NCBI GenBank assembly: GCA_038501195.1
Contig: JBBPUQ010000008.1
Location: forward strand, 2,924,501-2,988,500
Length of the DNA stretch: 64,000 nucleotides
From: Nemania diffusa
Lineage: Eukaryota > Ascomycota > Sordariomycetes > Xylariales > Xylariaceae
Direction: 5' to 3'
Shown: positions 13,071 to 29,237 of the stretch, piece after piece
Layout: each line of letters starts with the position of its first letter
How positions within the stretch are numbered: the first letter of the stretch is position 1
Program-made: the position numbers and the translations under genes
Notes under the pieces: generated by a model
Database searches by the model: none
Told to the model about the DNA's origin: nothing
Seen by the model: the letters and a program-made list of their open reading frames with translations, nothing else

Positions 13071-13919
13071 CTAATGCTCCTTCTGAGCCACGCAAATATG
13101 CGCGACCATTTCCAATGCAGAACCTACTTTCTCTTCCTCAGTAAGCTGCCTAGCAACCTCGTCAGTCCACCGTGCCCTCTCCTCCTCGCTCCACCCCCTA
13201 CAAAACTGGGCCGTCCACATCGGCGAACTCAAAGCCTCAAGCATGTCGCCCAGCGACCTAAAACGCCAGCCCGGCGAACTCTCATAGAGCTGCATGCCCT
13301 CGGCCCTGAACCCCCCAGCCGCCATGACCGCAGCCAGATGCGCACTCGTCAGCCATCTAGGGTCGAGCTCCATCGCGTTGCCCCCCTCCCCGCCAGGACG
13401 GATGCGCTCCGCGGCGCGGCTCAGGATCTCCTGCGGCCGGCGCGTCTTCCACGTCGTCACGAGCGCGTGCCCCCCGGGCCTTAGCACGCGGTGCATCTCC
13501 CGCGCGCCCGCGACGGCGTCCCCGAGCGCGAAGATCCCGAGGCCCATGACGACGGCGTCGAGCGAGGCGGAGGCGAAGCGCGGCGCGAGGTCCTGCGAGT
13601 CCTGCACGTGGGCTTCTGTCGTGGTCCAGCCCAGCGCGCGCGCGTTGGCCTGGTACCGCTCGATCATGCCATCTGAGAGGTCGATCCCCGTCACCTGCGG
13701 TGGGGGCGAGATCGGGAGGCCGGGCACGGAAATGTACGCTGGAGAGGGGGATAGGAGGAGTTTGCTCACGATGCCGGGCCCGCACGCCGAGTCGAGGATT
13801 CGGGTTGTGGATGTGTAGGTTGAGAGGGGCAGGTACGATAGTGCGGCGGCTGAGAGGCGTGTGCTTGTTTCTCCGACGAGATCCTCGTACATGACGCCGT
13901 GTGAGAAGTGGGCGCTCAT
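13071..13919 (-). CDS. Class I SAM-dependent methyltransferase
   Basis: A single exon of 282 aa if started at the internal Met at 13919 (MSAHFSHGVMYEDLVGE). An in-frame Met at 14027 would give 318 aa, but its extra 36 residues look like translated leader. Motif I is ILDSACGPGI (about residues 41-50), followed by VTGIDLSDGMI (motif II, acidic residue Asp) and LDAVVMGLGIFAL (motif IV). MHRVLRPGGHALVTTW is the usual motif V/post-motif segment of UbiE/COQ5-like Methyltransf_11 proteins. It would methylate a small molecule; the substrate cannot be read from sequence. It is single-exon with high GC at third positions. There is no obvious biosynthetic partner next to it, so I do not assign a pathway. 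Confidence 0.85.
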   Translation of the reverse strand: MSAHFSHGVMYEDLVGETSTRLSAAALSYLPLSTYTSTTRILDSACGPGIVSKLLLSPSPAYISVPGLPISPPPQVTGIDLSDGMIERYQANARALGWTTTEAHVQDSQDLAPRFASASLDAVVMGLGIFALGDAVAGAREMHRVLRPGGHALVTTWKTRRPQEILSRAAERIRPGGEGGNAMELDPRWLTSAHLAAVMAAGGFRAEGMQLYESSPGWRFRSLGDMLEALSSPMWTAQFCRGWSEEERARWTDEVARQLTEEEKVGSALEMVAHICVAQKEH

Positions 13920-14440
13920 TTTGTTAATAGATAAGATCTTAGAGATCGTGTTGTGGGTATATTTTCTTGTGACTGTAGAAATTGAGAACGAATCGTGGAA
14001 CTGCGACAGTTGTTTAGAATACTGCAAGACCTCAGAGCAGTAGTCATGAAATTCTTTAAATACTCAAATTAGTAGGGCCAATTCTATAGATTATCGTTCA
14101 AGTAGACGTAATATCGCTGCCGTCGGAGACATTGTGCCAAAGAGCGGTCGAGAAAGTGCCCGGCGCCGCACACGTATGAAAAGCGCGGAGACTTTTAAGT
14201 GAAGTCAACAAGTATGTTGTTGCCTTTAGGAACTCAGAAGACATAGTAAGTATCGATTAGTTCAAGTAGCTTATGCATTGATAATAACGGGAATGGCGTG
14301 AATTAATAGCTGTCTTTAATATCCAATCTCTCTAAGTTGCACGACGCAACCCGAGTTCCACACCTAACCAAGTCCCGAAAGACTGCCTAGCAGATGACCG
14401 AGCATTCGGATAAACATTTAAGAATTATGAGCCTCTTCGG

Positions 14441-15034
14441 CTATTTCCCTTCATAATTCGCACCCAAGCAAAGGGTCATCACGGCGTCCCCTTCATTCAT
14501 ACAATCGATCTGGACAGGGTATTCGCAAGATTCCTCGCCAGCCTTACAGTCTAGAACACATGAGCTCTTCAGGATAGCAAATGTTAGCGAACTACTACTG
14601 CAAATACTCTCAAATGACAGCTCGGATGAACAATGGAGAATTCACCGGGCATGCTCGCTGAAAAAGGGGAATCTACTTACACCTGCGATTTCGGCACGGC
14701 GGTGATACCCTAGGAATGGATTTCCATCTTCATGAGAAAGGTCTAACCAGGAGCGGCCGTACTGGACGGCAAGCTCCAGCTGGTATACCGGGGAAAGGGC
14801 TGCAGTCAAGCCGCACTTGACGACGGATCCGACGTTATCATTGAAGGCTGGCTTGGGAGACCAGTATATTTTGCCTGGCTCTACTGGGACGGTTTCAGAG
14901 AAGCTGCCGTCATTCTTAGCCGCGGCGCAAAAGATCTGGAAGGGGCAGCCGTTGTAGGCAATGAGGTTGCCTGCGAATGCCTGTGGAAAGGCGGCGAGAA
15001 GCGAGAACGCTATGACAGACAAATGACCCTGCAT
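14441..15034 (-). CDS. Small secreted BYS1-like (thaumatin-fold) protein
   Basis: Two exons (15034-14681, 14566-14441) across a 114-nt intron give 159 aa. The first 21 residues (MQGHLSVIAFSLLAAFPQAFA) are a clear signal peptide. The mature part begins GNLIAYNGCPFQIFC and has VYQLELAVQYG and WLDLSHEDGNPFLGY, the beta-strand pattern of the BYS1 domain (Blastomyces yeast-phase-specific protein 1). Exon 2 adds a Cys-rich tail (CVLDCKAGEESC...CMNEGDAVMTLC) that gives an even Cys number typical of a disulfide-bonded secreted protein. The splice was chosen because it restores this tail; the donor is GTAAGT and the acceptor TGAAG. Function is unknown in the family. It may act at the cell surface or during host or substrate contact, but this is inference. 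Confidence 0.75.
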
Positions 15035-17278
15035 CGTTGCGGTGATGTCTACTGGTAAACTAGGACGATTAATAGACTGTATCTCTCAAGTTAACAGGCA
15101 TGAAGGCTGTTTTTATGTAACGAAAGAATCAATGCGAATATGCCTATGTATTTATAATTCTCATAGACTTCCGTACGACCCGTGAGAGAACGCGTACGTC
15201 TCATTCGAGACTCTCAATACCTAATCTACGTATCATAGTTTTCCTTAGAATAAGCTCAACGAATGTCCGAGTTTTGTTGTTCCGCTCATTAATTAGGAGG
15301 AGGGATTAGCCAGAACTAAGGTTCGTGCAGACTGCCCGTTGCACCTTGAAAACCCTACGTGCCCATAATACTAGGTCCGATAATTCGTGATTGCCGATAC
15401 GCACATGGACGACAAGCAATTCTTTGCCAGCACTTAGGGTCCCAAATGCACCTAACAAGTTGTATGCTCGACTCGATTAGGTTCACTAGTATATATTTAT
15501 ATATGTTAACATGCGTAATAGACCCTTTTCATCAAATCAGTATACTGGGTCTAACGAGTGTGTTATTGATTGCTTTCTAATTGTGGGAAATATCACTTTA
15601 AGCAAAGACAAACAGAGAATAACATGGTTAACTTTAAATGGGGAGGGGAGGCGAATGTTGAAAATTTTGAGCTAAAAATAACGTTAGAACATGAGAATTA
15701 TTCTCAAATTCTCAAGGTAATTAATTTATTTTGAAGTTGTCAGGAACACGAGCCTCACATATTGGGCCTAGAGCTTGGGATGCGGTTTAAATCTTGAATA
15801 TTGAAACATCCAGTTCTATCTGATATTACTTGCTCGTCCAGGAATCTGCACGGGGGGTTACCCCTGCGTATGTGTTGTTAATGTAGGGGTTTTTAAACTT
15901 TACTTTCTCGTCGTCGCCGTCGTGTTCCATTCACTCTGAAGTTTATTCCGTCAGATAGTAACTTACTCAAAATTGGTATCTATGAGATTACATAATTATT
16001 ATACTCGACTGGGTATCACAATTACTACGGAATATAAGAGAAACGAAAGACGTCTTGAGCCGTATAACCCGAGTGCGATGTTCATTCAAGTTATGTGACA
16101 GGCTTAGTATAATATGCTTCGCTCTAGCATATGCATCCGAGTGCTGTAGGGCATATGCATAATAGTTTCGATGTGCTTCTAGACCCACTAGTTGCTACTA
16201 TCCTCACAGATGTTACCCGTACTAGCAGACAGCTACTATAATTAGATTAGAAACTATGAATTATACCTATCTGGACGGGATAGTTGGTAATGAGTTACGA
16301 CGAGTAGCAACAAACTGGCAATAATGGTCTAGAACTTGTCTGCATTTTCCTGTTAGTTAGGTAAAGATCAGCGCATGCTCATTTCATCCACCAGAAATAC
16401 TCTACACAATTAGGGAAGAAAGGGAAGTAATTTATATGATCAGTAAACAACATAGACCACGTTGTCGAAGACGCCCTTGACGCAAGGGGAATTTATAAAT
16501 TATTTTTATAGAGTGTGTCAACTCCATCTCTTTATCCGCCCCAGTTCTCCCATGAGCGATCCCCCCGTTGTATTAAAGATGGAACCCGACCCTCAGGTAA
16601 AGGGGCCACTAAGATCCATTTTCTAATAATCTCCGACGCACACGTAGGTCTCGGGTACGGGTTGCCCATACAAACCTATTAGTCAAAAGCCTAACGCTGT
16701 AAGGTTTATACGGTCGCTTATTTTAGAGCTTGCCGAACCGAGCCGAGAACCTAGAGCACGGCGATGCCTATAGAAATAGGGGCTCAACTAGCAGGTTCTA
16801 TATTCCTACAGCTGTAACTCTTAGGTAGACAATTGACTAACACCGGGCGAACAAGCTGCGTGTATGTATTAAACGAGTAGATAACAAGACAATTTCCAAT
16901 AGGCAGTTGAAATGTATGTAGACTGATAAGATGTTGAAGTATACGCTTTTGTTTGAGTATTACGAAACGGCTGATTAATATCTCCTTTGGTCATGTTAGT
17001 TAATCACTTCTGGGGTTTTTATTCACCGATAGGTCTGTTAATGATAATTAATTATATCTCATGTGTTAGCTGCAACTCATTGTGTCGAATAGGTTTTGGC
17101 CCGAATGTTTGAATATTATGTAAGACAGCTACAGAGGCGATGGTTCCATAGGAAGAATCGGATCGTAGGCAGACCTCTGTTACCTAAAAGTTTGGTAGTT
17201 AGGCTTCTGACTGGGACGGACAATATCCCGCGAGATCCGATCATCCTTCAGAATCTCCCATACGAGTGTGTGCGCGGA
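15035..17278. other. Gene-poor AT-leaning intergenic stretch
   Basis: About 2.2 kb with no credible open frame, signal peptide or domain on either strand. Base composition is AT-leaning but keeps ordinary C and G contexts, unlike the mutated block at 56.5-62.5 kb. Confidence 0.5.
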
Positions 17279-17330
17279 TAGTGGTCCTCAAAGTTGAATT
17301 CGTAGTGAGTACGCCATTATTGCATTCTAC

Positions 17331-17668
17331 TTAACAACGGTAGTGTAATGACGGCGTCGTTTTGCGACCGAACCAACAATAACGGCATCTCTGGTTGTCC
17401 GTAGGAATAATTACTGACACGCGAGATTCCCAACGATCAACAAGAGCAGGGATCATTTGAGTGGCAGATTTCGCTACTGCTTGAATGAGGGACTCTGCAG
17501 TCCTATGGAACCACCTAGCCTTGCAGTTTCAAGCTGTTGACTTACGAGCGGGCCGGCAGTACCGAAGATCGCTTCCCCAGTTCTCTGGATGCTAACCGTC
17601 AACCAATTAGCCAAGTGATCGCTAGCTATATTTATGCCATTAGTCGCGTTAGCTGTTCCTGAATACAT
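17331..17668 (-). pseudogene. Possible frameshifted or mis-spliced gene of unknown family
   Basis: On the minus strand an ATG at 17668 opens MYSGTANATNGINIASDHLA... through FGTAGPLVSQQLETARLG. The frame then stops within about 20 codons. A one-base frame change at that point lets reading continue as WFHRTAESLIQAVAKSATQM to a TAA at 17331. The two halves join smoothly at ETARLG/WFHRT, which suggests one gene with a single-base disruption or a sequencing error. A spliced alternative would need an intron of about 26 nt, too short for this genome. A TATAAAAG box on the same strand lies about 155 bp upstream of the ATG, supporting a real promoter. I do not recognise the family. Confidence 0.3.
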
Positions 17669-17822
17669 AGTGCTAGAGCAGCTGAAAGTTAAGGCTAGGA
17701 GGGTGGCAGATTCTGGGATGAGTCGTAGGAAAGTTTACCTTTGCTAGTCGTTGCTGTCAAGATTGGTGGAAAAGAGCAAAAGCCGGTGGTGGGGAGGAGC
17801 TTAAAGTATTTGGAACTTCTGG

Positions 17823-17830
17823 CTTTTATA
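17823..17830 (-). promoter_or_regulatory. Putative TATA box upstream of the disrupted frame
   Basis: TATAAAAG on the minus strand about 155 bp before the ATG at 17668. This is the same element and a similar distance as for the divergent pair at 39.7-40.7 kb. Confidence 0.35.
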
Positions 17831-17910
17831 GGCATGGTGCGACGAAGAGATCTATGAGGTAGGCTATAACTATATCGGTCTTCTTGCATTGGAAGTTTGG
17901 TGGTCTACAA

Positions 17911-17927
17911 CCCCCCCCCCCCCCCCC
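17911..17927 (+). repeat. Poly-C tract, 17 residues
   Basis: An uninterrupted run of 17 C, unusual in a region that is otherwise AT-leaning. Its length could be affected by sequencing error. Confidence 0.9.
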
Positions 17928-18765
17928 ATTGACCGCGATCCTACGTTATTCTTGGCTTCTGGGGAGTAATATGGTTTGGCTATACCTACCTAATCGTTAA
18001 ATGAAGGCACAAGCGAGAGCAAGGCCATAGAGCATTCGAGACTAAAGTGCTGGCGTGACATCGTGACATCTGGCAGCTTGACACGTGAAACCCCTGCCCG
18101 GAATCTTACTATATTAAACTAATAATTCCATTCTGTCGGAGCCAGGTAGGTGGGCTTTGTTAGTGTCGTGCAGGCGAGCTTGATAAATTGAGAAATCTCA
18201 CCCTATGCTGGGGACCTAGTCAGCAGCAGGGCTGCCGGCAAGACGGCTTCCCAAGCCGAATGTGGCGTTCCTAAGCAGCACTACGGTCTACACCCAAGCA
18301 TGCCGAGAGAAGAAGCTTTTCGGCAGCTCTGGGAAGGCGAGCCGCCAAGTGCGTACAAGTATGTGCTGATAATTCCTCTAGAACCAACGACTAGCGAGAT
18401 AGGTGTAGACGATGCCCACAAGGTGTAACCCCACGAGGGGCGAGGAGTCGTAGAACGGTAGAACGGCGTCTAGAACTTATGGCCCGCAGACGTTGCGCTA
18501 CCCCAGGGTAGATTGGGTTTGGACGTTGTGGCCTTTGCCGCATCTAGACGTGGAGGAAGCCGGTCCGTTTTCCCTTTCAGGACCATCAGCAGTGGGGAAG
18601 TCTGGAGAAGTTTGGGGTAGGGATGGGCTGTTATAAAGCTCTCGTACGGCCGCGTTGAATCGAAGGTGTAATTGACGGGCATCTCTGAGCGTTTAGGTGA
18701 TCATTGTCGCCTTCGGCTCTAAATTCATCGAAAGAGAGCATTATACAGCGTTACGCGTGAACAGG
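17928..18765. other. Intergenic, transporter upstream region
   Basis: No recognisable gene. A minus-strand frame at 18470-18682 has no known domain or start context. Confidence 0.45.
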
Positions 18766-20906
18766 ATGGGCGCCACGGACCATAATGATATTAGGGCGAC
18801 GACCGAACCGGTTATCGTCGTGAGTGAAGGCATTGGTAAAACCGCTAACATCGAGGGCGCGAAGGCCAAGGAGGTGCACAATGTTAGTAATCCTCGTTAT
18901 TCGCCAGGGGTTGTTACGGTCGTATCTCAGATCTAGATCTTTGGGCTAATGCTGGTACATTATAGGCGGAGCTCTATGCTGCACTGCAGGAGAGCAAGAT
19001 CAATGTTTGGAGTAAAGAATCGCGGGTTCTGTACTGTTCGTCAGCACTTCCATCCCTAATGGTGCCTTCAGAGGAATGCTTACTGTCGGTTTAGTGAGCA
19101 TCTTCACAGCGTTTCTCTGCGCTTGCGCGAATGGCTACGATGGTGAGACATCCTATTCCAATCGGATTAGACAAAACGCTGATGAATTGCGGTCTCTAGG
19201 ATCCCTGCTCACCGGCATCATCGCCATGCCGCAGTTTCAGAGCGTCTTCCACAGCGGTACGGAGGGACCAACCGTGTCCCTATTGTTTTCTCTATATACA
19301 GTGTTAGTTGTCTTAGGAAGAAGAAACATAATTACGTAGTTACTGACCGGGGTCTTGATACAGTGGCTCAATTGTCGGTGCGCCATTCGCTGCCATCATT
19401 TCGGACAAGCTTGGTCGTCGTAAGACTATGTTCTGTGGTGGCGTAATTATCATCATTGGTACTGCCATCATCGCGAGTAGTTCAACGATCGCGCAATTTG
19501 TAGTTGGGCGTTTCGTCCTTGGTGTTGGTATTTCCACTATGACGGTGAGCGCTCCAGCCTATGCTATAGAGATCTCGCCTCCTCACTGGCGTGGGCGTGC
19601 TACCGGTAAGAACTTGGAGATGCATTCTCAGGCTCAGGGGTCTTGCTGACTTGATAATACTAGGCTTCTATAACTGCGGATGGTTTGGAGGATCGATCCC
19701 TGCTGCCGCCATTGTGTTTGGTACCGAGTACATTCAAAGCAATTGGGCATGGAGACTTCCCTTGCTTCTACAAGCTTTTGCCTGTGTCATTGTTATGTTC
19801 ACCATTTGGTTCATCCCGGAAAGCCCGCGATGGCTTATTGCTAACGGCAAGACTGACGAAGCTCTCGAGTTTCTTGTCAAGTACCATGGAAATGGCGACC
19901 CGAACTCCCGCTTGGTACGCCTCGAAATTGAAGAGATGAAGGAGAACATCCGAATGGATGGTATTGATAAGAGGCCATGGGACTGTGAGCTATGCCATGA
20001 TATGACTATTGCGCAACGGTTTGTGGGTGACTAACTTTCTCTAGATCGCCCTATTTTCCTGTCACACAACGGACGTTGGCGGTTTGCCCAAGTTATCATG
20101 ATTTCTGTCTTCGGTCAGTTCTCAGGCAATGGGCTCGGTTATTTCAATACGACCATTTTTAAGAACATTGGGATCACATCAGTTTCACAGCAGCTCGGAT
20201 ATAACTTACTTAACTCTGTCCTGTCTGCAGTGGGGGCGCTTACCGCTGTGTCACTGACGGATAGAATGCCTCGACGACCAGTATTGATATATGGTACCTT
20301 CGGTGAGTCTTCACCTCTTGATGTCATATACTATGTATCCCGCTGACAGCCGTAGCCTGCGCCGTTGCCCTTGCTCTTAACTCAGGTCTATCCGCTGCAC
20401 TAGATTCTCAGGGGGATAATATCCAGGGGTCATATGCTAAGGGTGCTTTGGCATCATACTTTTTATTCAATGTGGTCTTTTCCTTCAGCTACACTCCTCT
20501 ACAGGGTGTCATTCCGGCTGAGGCATTAGAGACAACTATGCGAGCCAAGGGTTTAGCGGCATCAGCCGTCATTGTCAGCATCATTGGGTTTATTAATCAA
20601 TTCGCCGGTCCTATCGGTCTTCAGAATATCGGCTATAAGTATATCTTTGTCTTTGTCGGTTGGGATCTAGTCGAGACCGTCGCCTGGTATTTCTTCGGGT
20701 GAGTTATATCCGATGAGTTTATCCGATTCTTCTACTTCCTCGCTGACGTTATTACTCTTAGTGTGGAATCTCAAGGCCGCACGCTCGAGCAACTGGAATG
20801 GGTTTACAACCAACCAAATCCCGTCAAGGCTTCTCAGAAGATCGATAAGGTCATCGTCCAAGCTGATGGGAAGGTCACTGAGAAAGTGGTAGAGGACGGC
20901 GCTTAA
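18766..20906 (+). CDS. MFS sugar transporter (lactose permease/hexose transporter-like)
   Basis: Nine exons (18766-18882, 18966-19035, 19095-19142, 19200-19302, 19364-19605, 19664-19984, 20045-20302, 20356-20698, 20762-20906) give 548 aa with every junction in phase. The N-terminal cytoplasmic segment (MGATDHNDIRATTEPVIVVS) leads to ESRVLYLSIFTAFLCACANG, which is TM1. Sugar-porter signatures follow: NGYDGSLLTGI, SDKLGRRKTM after TM2, WRGRATGFYNCGWFGG, the PESPRWL loop after TM6, GQFSGNGLGYF in TM7 and SLTDRMPRRP after TM8. Twelve membrane spans are expected. The exon 2-3 junction is the least sure: it uses a GTTCGT donor at 19036 and a TTTAG acceptor ending at 19094, chosen because other joins give a stop or break the TM1 consensus. 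Substrate is not predictable beyond a mono- or disaccharide. Confidence 0.85.
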
Positions 20907-25449
<4,543 letters not shown>

Positions 25450-26450
25450 CGAATGAGGTGGTGGTATGTCGCATCCGGCGAGATGAAAAGATGAGGTAGG
25501 TAATATTTCCCCCCTCATTTCCCCTTTCTGTTCCCCTTTTCTGAATTTTTTTAGTGTGCATATGTATATCAAACCTAATTGAGCCGCCCAGACTTCTAGG
25601 AAATGACTATAGAAACAACCCTGGAAGATTCTAGCTCTTGCTCTGCCTACATCTTGTACATACCACATTTTGTGGAGGAGTAAACACACGGAAGACGACG
25701 TTGCATTGGGTATCATTGGTCGCGTTTGCAAAGTATCAGATTGTAAAAGTACATACATGCCACGCACTTAGGACACTGATTAGTTTGAATAACAATAAAA
25801 CCCCGCCGAAAATCTAGGCGAGGCTTCAGCGCTGCGCCTATCTGTACCTGTCTGCCATTTACCTAGGGTCCCACGAGCATGTAAGTAAATCTATTTATGG
25901 TTAGTGTATTGGGTAGCAAGAATGAGCGAATTCTATAAATGTTCATGTTAAGTTGTCGGGTTATAAGTGGTCAGAGAGCGTGTTCCAGAATGGGTTAGGG
26001 TTGCTTTTCCAGAGCCTTCATTTTTTTCATTTTCTAGGGTCGAGGTATTATGTATTGATGTACTCTATTAGCACGAGGCTCCGTGCCATGTGTACAATTT
26101 CAGGGATCCCCTGTAGGTACCTTTCCAGGGAACTACCAAGTCTCATGTTTGATGTGGTGGCACAGAGGATGAAATATGATGTGGCGGGAATTCCGTACTG
26201 TACCTAGATCTCCGAGGTGTACTGTACATACGTTAAGGCACATAATAATGACCAACATATAATAGAGTAGGGTACACTGCATACATGTAGATACGTACAT
26301 TAGGTGGGTAGCGTGGTCTAATGTCTGATACTTAATTGCGCCGCCCGCGGCAGTCCTATTCCCGCTACATAAGACAAGTATCGAACATACATACACTTGG
26401 TACTCTATACTTCTAACATTCTCTAGATAAACTTGTGCCTAGCCTCCTAC
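25450..26450. other. Intergenic between cyclase and glycosyltransferase 3' ends
   Basis: The two genes converge here. A minus-strand frame of 173 codons (25246-25767) overlaps the last cyclase exons antisense and has no family resemblance, so it is not called. Poly-pyrimidine stretches near 25510-25550 are ordinary 3' flank. Confidence 0.5.
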
Positions 26451-27662
26451 CTACAAGTCTTTGGGTTCGAGCACACCACAGGTCAGTACCTCTTCAGTAG
26501 GCCAGCCCATTTTCATCGGGACCATTTCGCGCGTTTGCTCAAAGTGTACGCTCCCGTATCTTAAATACGCAGCAAATGTACCCTCAACATTGTCTTTGTC
26601 TTGGTGTTCCTTTGAATCCCACAGGTCTGCCAAGAACGAGTCCAGGGCCCCTGCTGGGCCGTGGGACAGCTTCATGGTACAGGTATTAGCGAGCGCGTCG
26701 GCCACGAAGTTCTGCGCTGCCTGCCACTTCTCATCTTTTACTACACCCTCGCCCGTGCGCTTGGCAGTGAGGAGCTCGAATTGGCGAGAGCCCGACCAGT
26801 TCGTTTGCTGCTGGAAATAGTATGTTTCCTGGAGCGCGGGGAATAGCAGCATGTGAGTGGAGAAGTACTCGGGTCCGTTGAAGCCATCGGACGGGTCGAT
26901 AAGCTTGCGCAGGCGCTCGAAGCACATGAAAGCCGCTAGGTAGTCGCTAAATGTTTCCATCATTGTGCCCAAATTAGGACAGTTGAACTTGTCAACGGGC
27001 GGACATAGAAGAGGGAGGTGTCGCAACAGGGGGTGCTTATGGAATCCTTGCGCGTTCGCCACCCCCCCTTCCCACAGCGCCATGTAAATATCATGCCACC
27101 GTTTGATGAAAGGGTTCCCCCTCTTCGCAGCGATAAACCCGTTGAGCATGCAGTCCACGCCGGGCCGCATCTCAAGCGCAAATCCCGCCATTTCATAGGG
27201 GCTGGCGGGGTCCTCGATCTGCTTCCAACAGATGTCGTCGATGGATCGGAACAAGAAGGTCCCCGCGTCAATCCAGACGCCGCCATATTTCCAGAGAAGT
27301 GGCAGGCGGACGAGATCCCCTGAATGGGGGCCTACGTTAGGGCCGTCCATCGTGTCGTTATTGAAAGCATCAGGGAAGTATGAGCTCTCGACGAAGCGTG
27401 TGACGTTCGTCTCTGAATCGGGCACTTTATCGAGGAGATGGACAGTCCACGTCGATCCTAGCCTTCGAACCCAGTTGATGATGTTTCGTTGAACCCACGG
27501 AGGCATATTAGTATAGCCGGCGTGCCAAAACGCCCAGACATTCTTGTCGGAGGTGATGGGATGCGACTTCTGGAGCCATGCCCCTATCTCCTCGTCGCTT
27601 CGGGCATCAAGCTTATTGGGTTCAATCAGCCTCAGGCCTGATGGTACGCTAACTTTAGCCAT
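26451..27662 (-). CDS. Caps_synth/GT32-like glycosyltransferase
   Basis: A single exon of 403 aa. The diagnostic stretch is SGDLVRLPLLWKYGGVWIDA (residues 114-133). It matches the sugar-nucleotide-binding core of the Caps_synth (capsular polysaccharide synthesis) and Gly_transf_sug families, where the acidic residue of the WIDA segment stands in for the DxD motif. An upstream NVWAFWHAGYTNMPPW segment (41-56) is the usual first beta-strand region (W-x-F/Y-W followed by PP). No signal peptide or membrane anchor is evident at the N-terminus, unlike Golgi Och1-type enzymes, so a cytosolic or peripheral enzyme is possible. It lies between the terpene cyclase and the P450, transcribed toward the cyclase. 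It could glycosylate a cluster product, or be an unrelated wall or surface glycan enzyme. The acceptor is unknown. Confidence 0.8.
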   Translation of the reverse strand: MAKVSVPSGLRLIEPNKLDARSDEEIGAWLQKSHPITSDKNVWAFWHAGYTNMPPWVQRNIINWVRRLGSTWTVHLLDKVPDSETNVTRFVESSYFPDAFNNDTMDGPNVGPHSGDLVRLPLLWKYGGVWIDAGTFLFRSIDDICWKQIEDPASPYEMAGFALEMRPGVDCMLNGFIAAKRGNPFIKRWHDIYMALWEGGVANAQGFHKHPLLRHLPLLCPPVDKFNCPNLGTMMETFSDYLAAFMCFERLRKLIDPSDGFNGPEYFSTHMLLFPALQETYYFQQQTNWSGSRQFELLTAKRTGEGVVKDEKWQAAQNFVADALANTCTMKLSHGPAGALDSFLADLWDSKEHQDKDNVEGTFAAYLRYGSVHFEQTREMVPMKMGWPTEEVLTCGVLEPKDL

Positions 27663-29237
27663 TGAAGAGGTGGCGGCCGGCTCAGATAATATGCTTATGG
27701 CTATCGATGGGAGGGTTATGATAGGTCGACTTCAGGATTTCTTTTAATGATCATGAGCTGCGCAACTTACTTCAGATACGGCTGAACAACCAATCCCCCC
27801 CTTCTTCTTCTCTGGGGCAACGGCTATTTATCAAAACCTAAGATAGAGCGCGTATTGATAAAGCTGACTACTTAGCATAGCCAAAAAGACCCGTTCTGAA
27901 ACAATTTTCCTCCCTCCTGTCATACCTTAGTTAAATTGATCCCTAATATGACAACGCCAACTCAACCACGCAAGACCGGCGAAGACAGGGCTACTTACCT
28001 TATCCCAAAACGTTGCCTGCATCACACCCAAGGGATGATGCGGCTAATAATTGCAAGCTAAAGATGGATGCAGACGCCAAGACGAACCATTGGTAAAAAT
28101 GACAGGGATTAGTCGTGATTTTATTGTATACAATAATGTAAGAACTAACTACCTATGCTTAAAATTGTCTGTATGCAAAATTCACCAGTTAGATTCAAAT
28201 GTTGGCTGCGACAATATCCTGTTCGTGGCGAACTCGAGGCAGAGGGTGCCTAATATACCTCCAAATTCGGCACCGAATTTCTTTTTTTCAGTGAACAGAA
28301 GGGCTAACTGCACGTGTTGGCACAGCCCCCTTGATCTCGGTGAAATTTTTGCCAACATCTTCAGAATGGTTAACCCAATTGGTGATGCCGGACGCATCGT
28401 TATAAGTTCGTACCAAACTCGCACTCGAAGGGATATGATACATCTTGAGATGCTACGCTAATGAGTTCGAGCGCGGATGAGGCGGCCACAACAAAAATAT
28501 GATCAAATACCGAGTTCAGCCTTCCTATATTTGAGCAACCATTATCTCAGCTCTTAGCCTCCAGTGTTCGTTCGTTGATACTAAGTCTGTTTTCAAAAAC
28601 TGCTTAACAGCCCACGAGTTAGCGTTATTTTGATCATGGGTAGCGGTATCGTCAACTCGTTCAGATTACCTCAGAACAATAGTGAGCTATGGGACTAGGA
28701 GATGTGATATGCGAATGCCAAAGCGGTTCTCCGATCATCCCGATCGAATCCAGGCTGCAGTAGCGTCTCCGAGAGCTGTACGGATGTCTATAAGCGGCAA
28801 AGATGGTGCGAGTGGCTGTATGATACCGATTGTAAATTGGCTTCCTGCTTTTTCTGTGTCAGCATTTGCTTCCTATGTAGTAAACAATGACGAGAGAATA
28901 AGTTCACTATCGTGCTCTGAAGTCAAGTTCATGTGACGTTAGGGTGGCAACCCAACTTACATGAGCCCGGAATGGGGGCAACCTACACACCACTATCTAT
29001 GCATCCTGTGACTATCGTGAAGTGGCTGCTCACTCCGTTCCAATACCGACCATGGGACATAGATGGCGCCGATAAAGCATACTAGCAAAGATGGAAAGAG
29101 TCCGCGGCGCGACTGACATCAGCTTTGAGTAACGATGGGTCATATTGGTAATCGGTATCCCCGGGCATCCATAATAGAATGAGGGCAGGCCATGGACTTG
29201 GCTTTAGCGATGTTGGCGATATTCTACCATTTTCGAA
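27663..29237. other. Intergenic region between glycosyltransferase and P450
   Basis: About 1.6 kb divergent intergenic space that would contain both promoters. Frames at 28051-28461 and 28682-28936 are not recognisable. Confidence 0.5.

Noticed and set aside
13294..13818. Long plus-strand frames antisense to the methyltransferase
   Set aside because: Shadows of a GC-rich exon with periodic third-position bias; low-complexity Arg/Pro/Ala translations.
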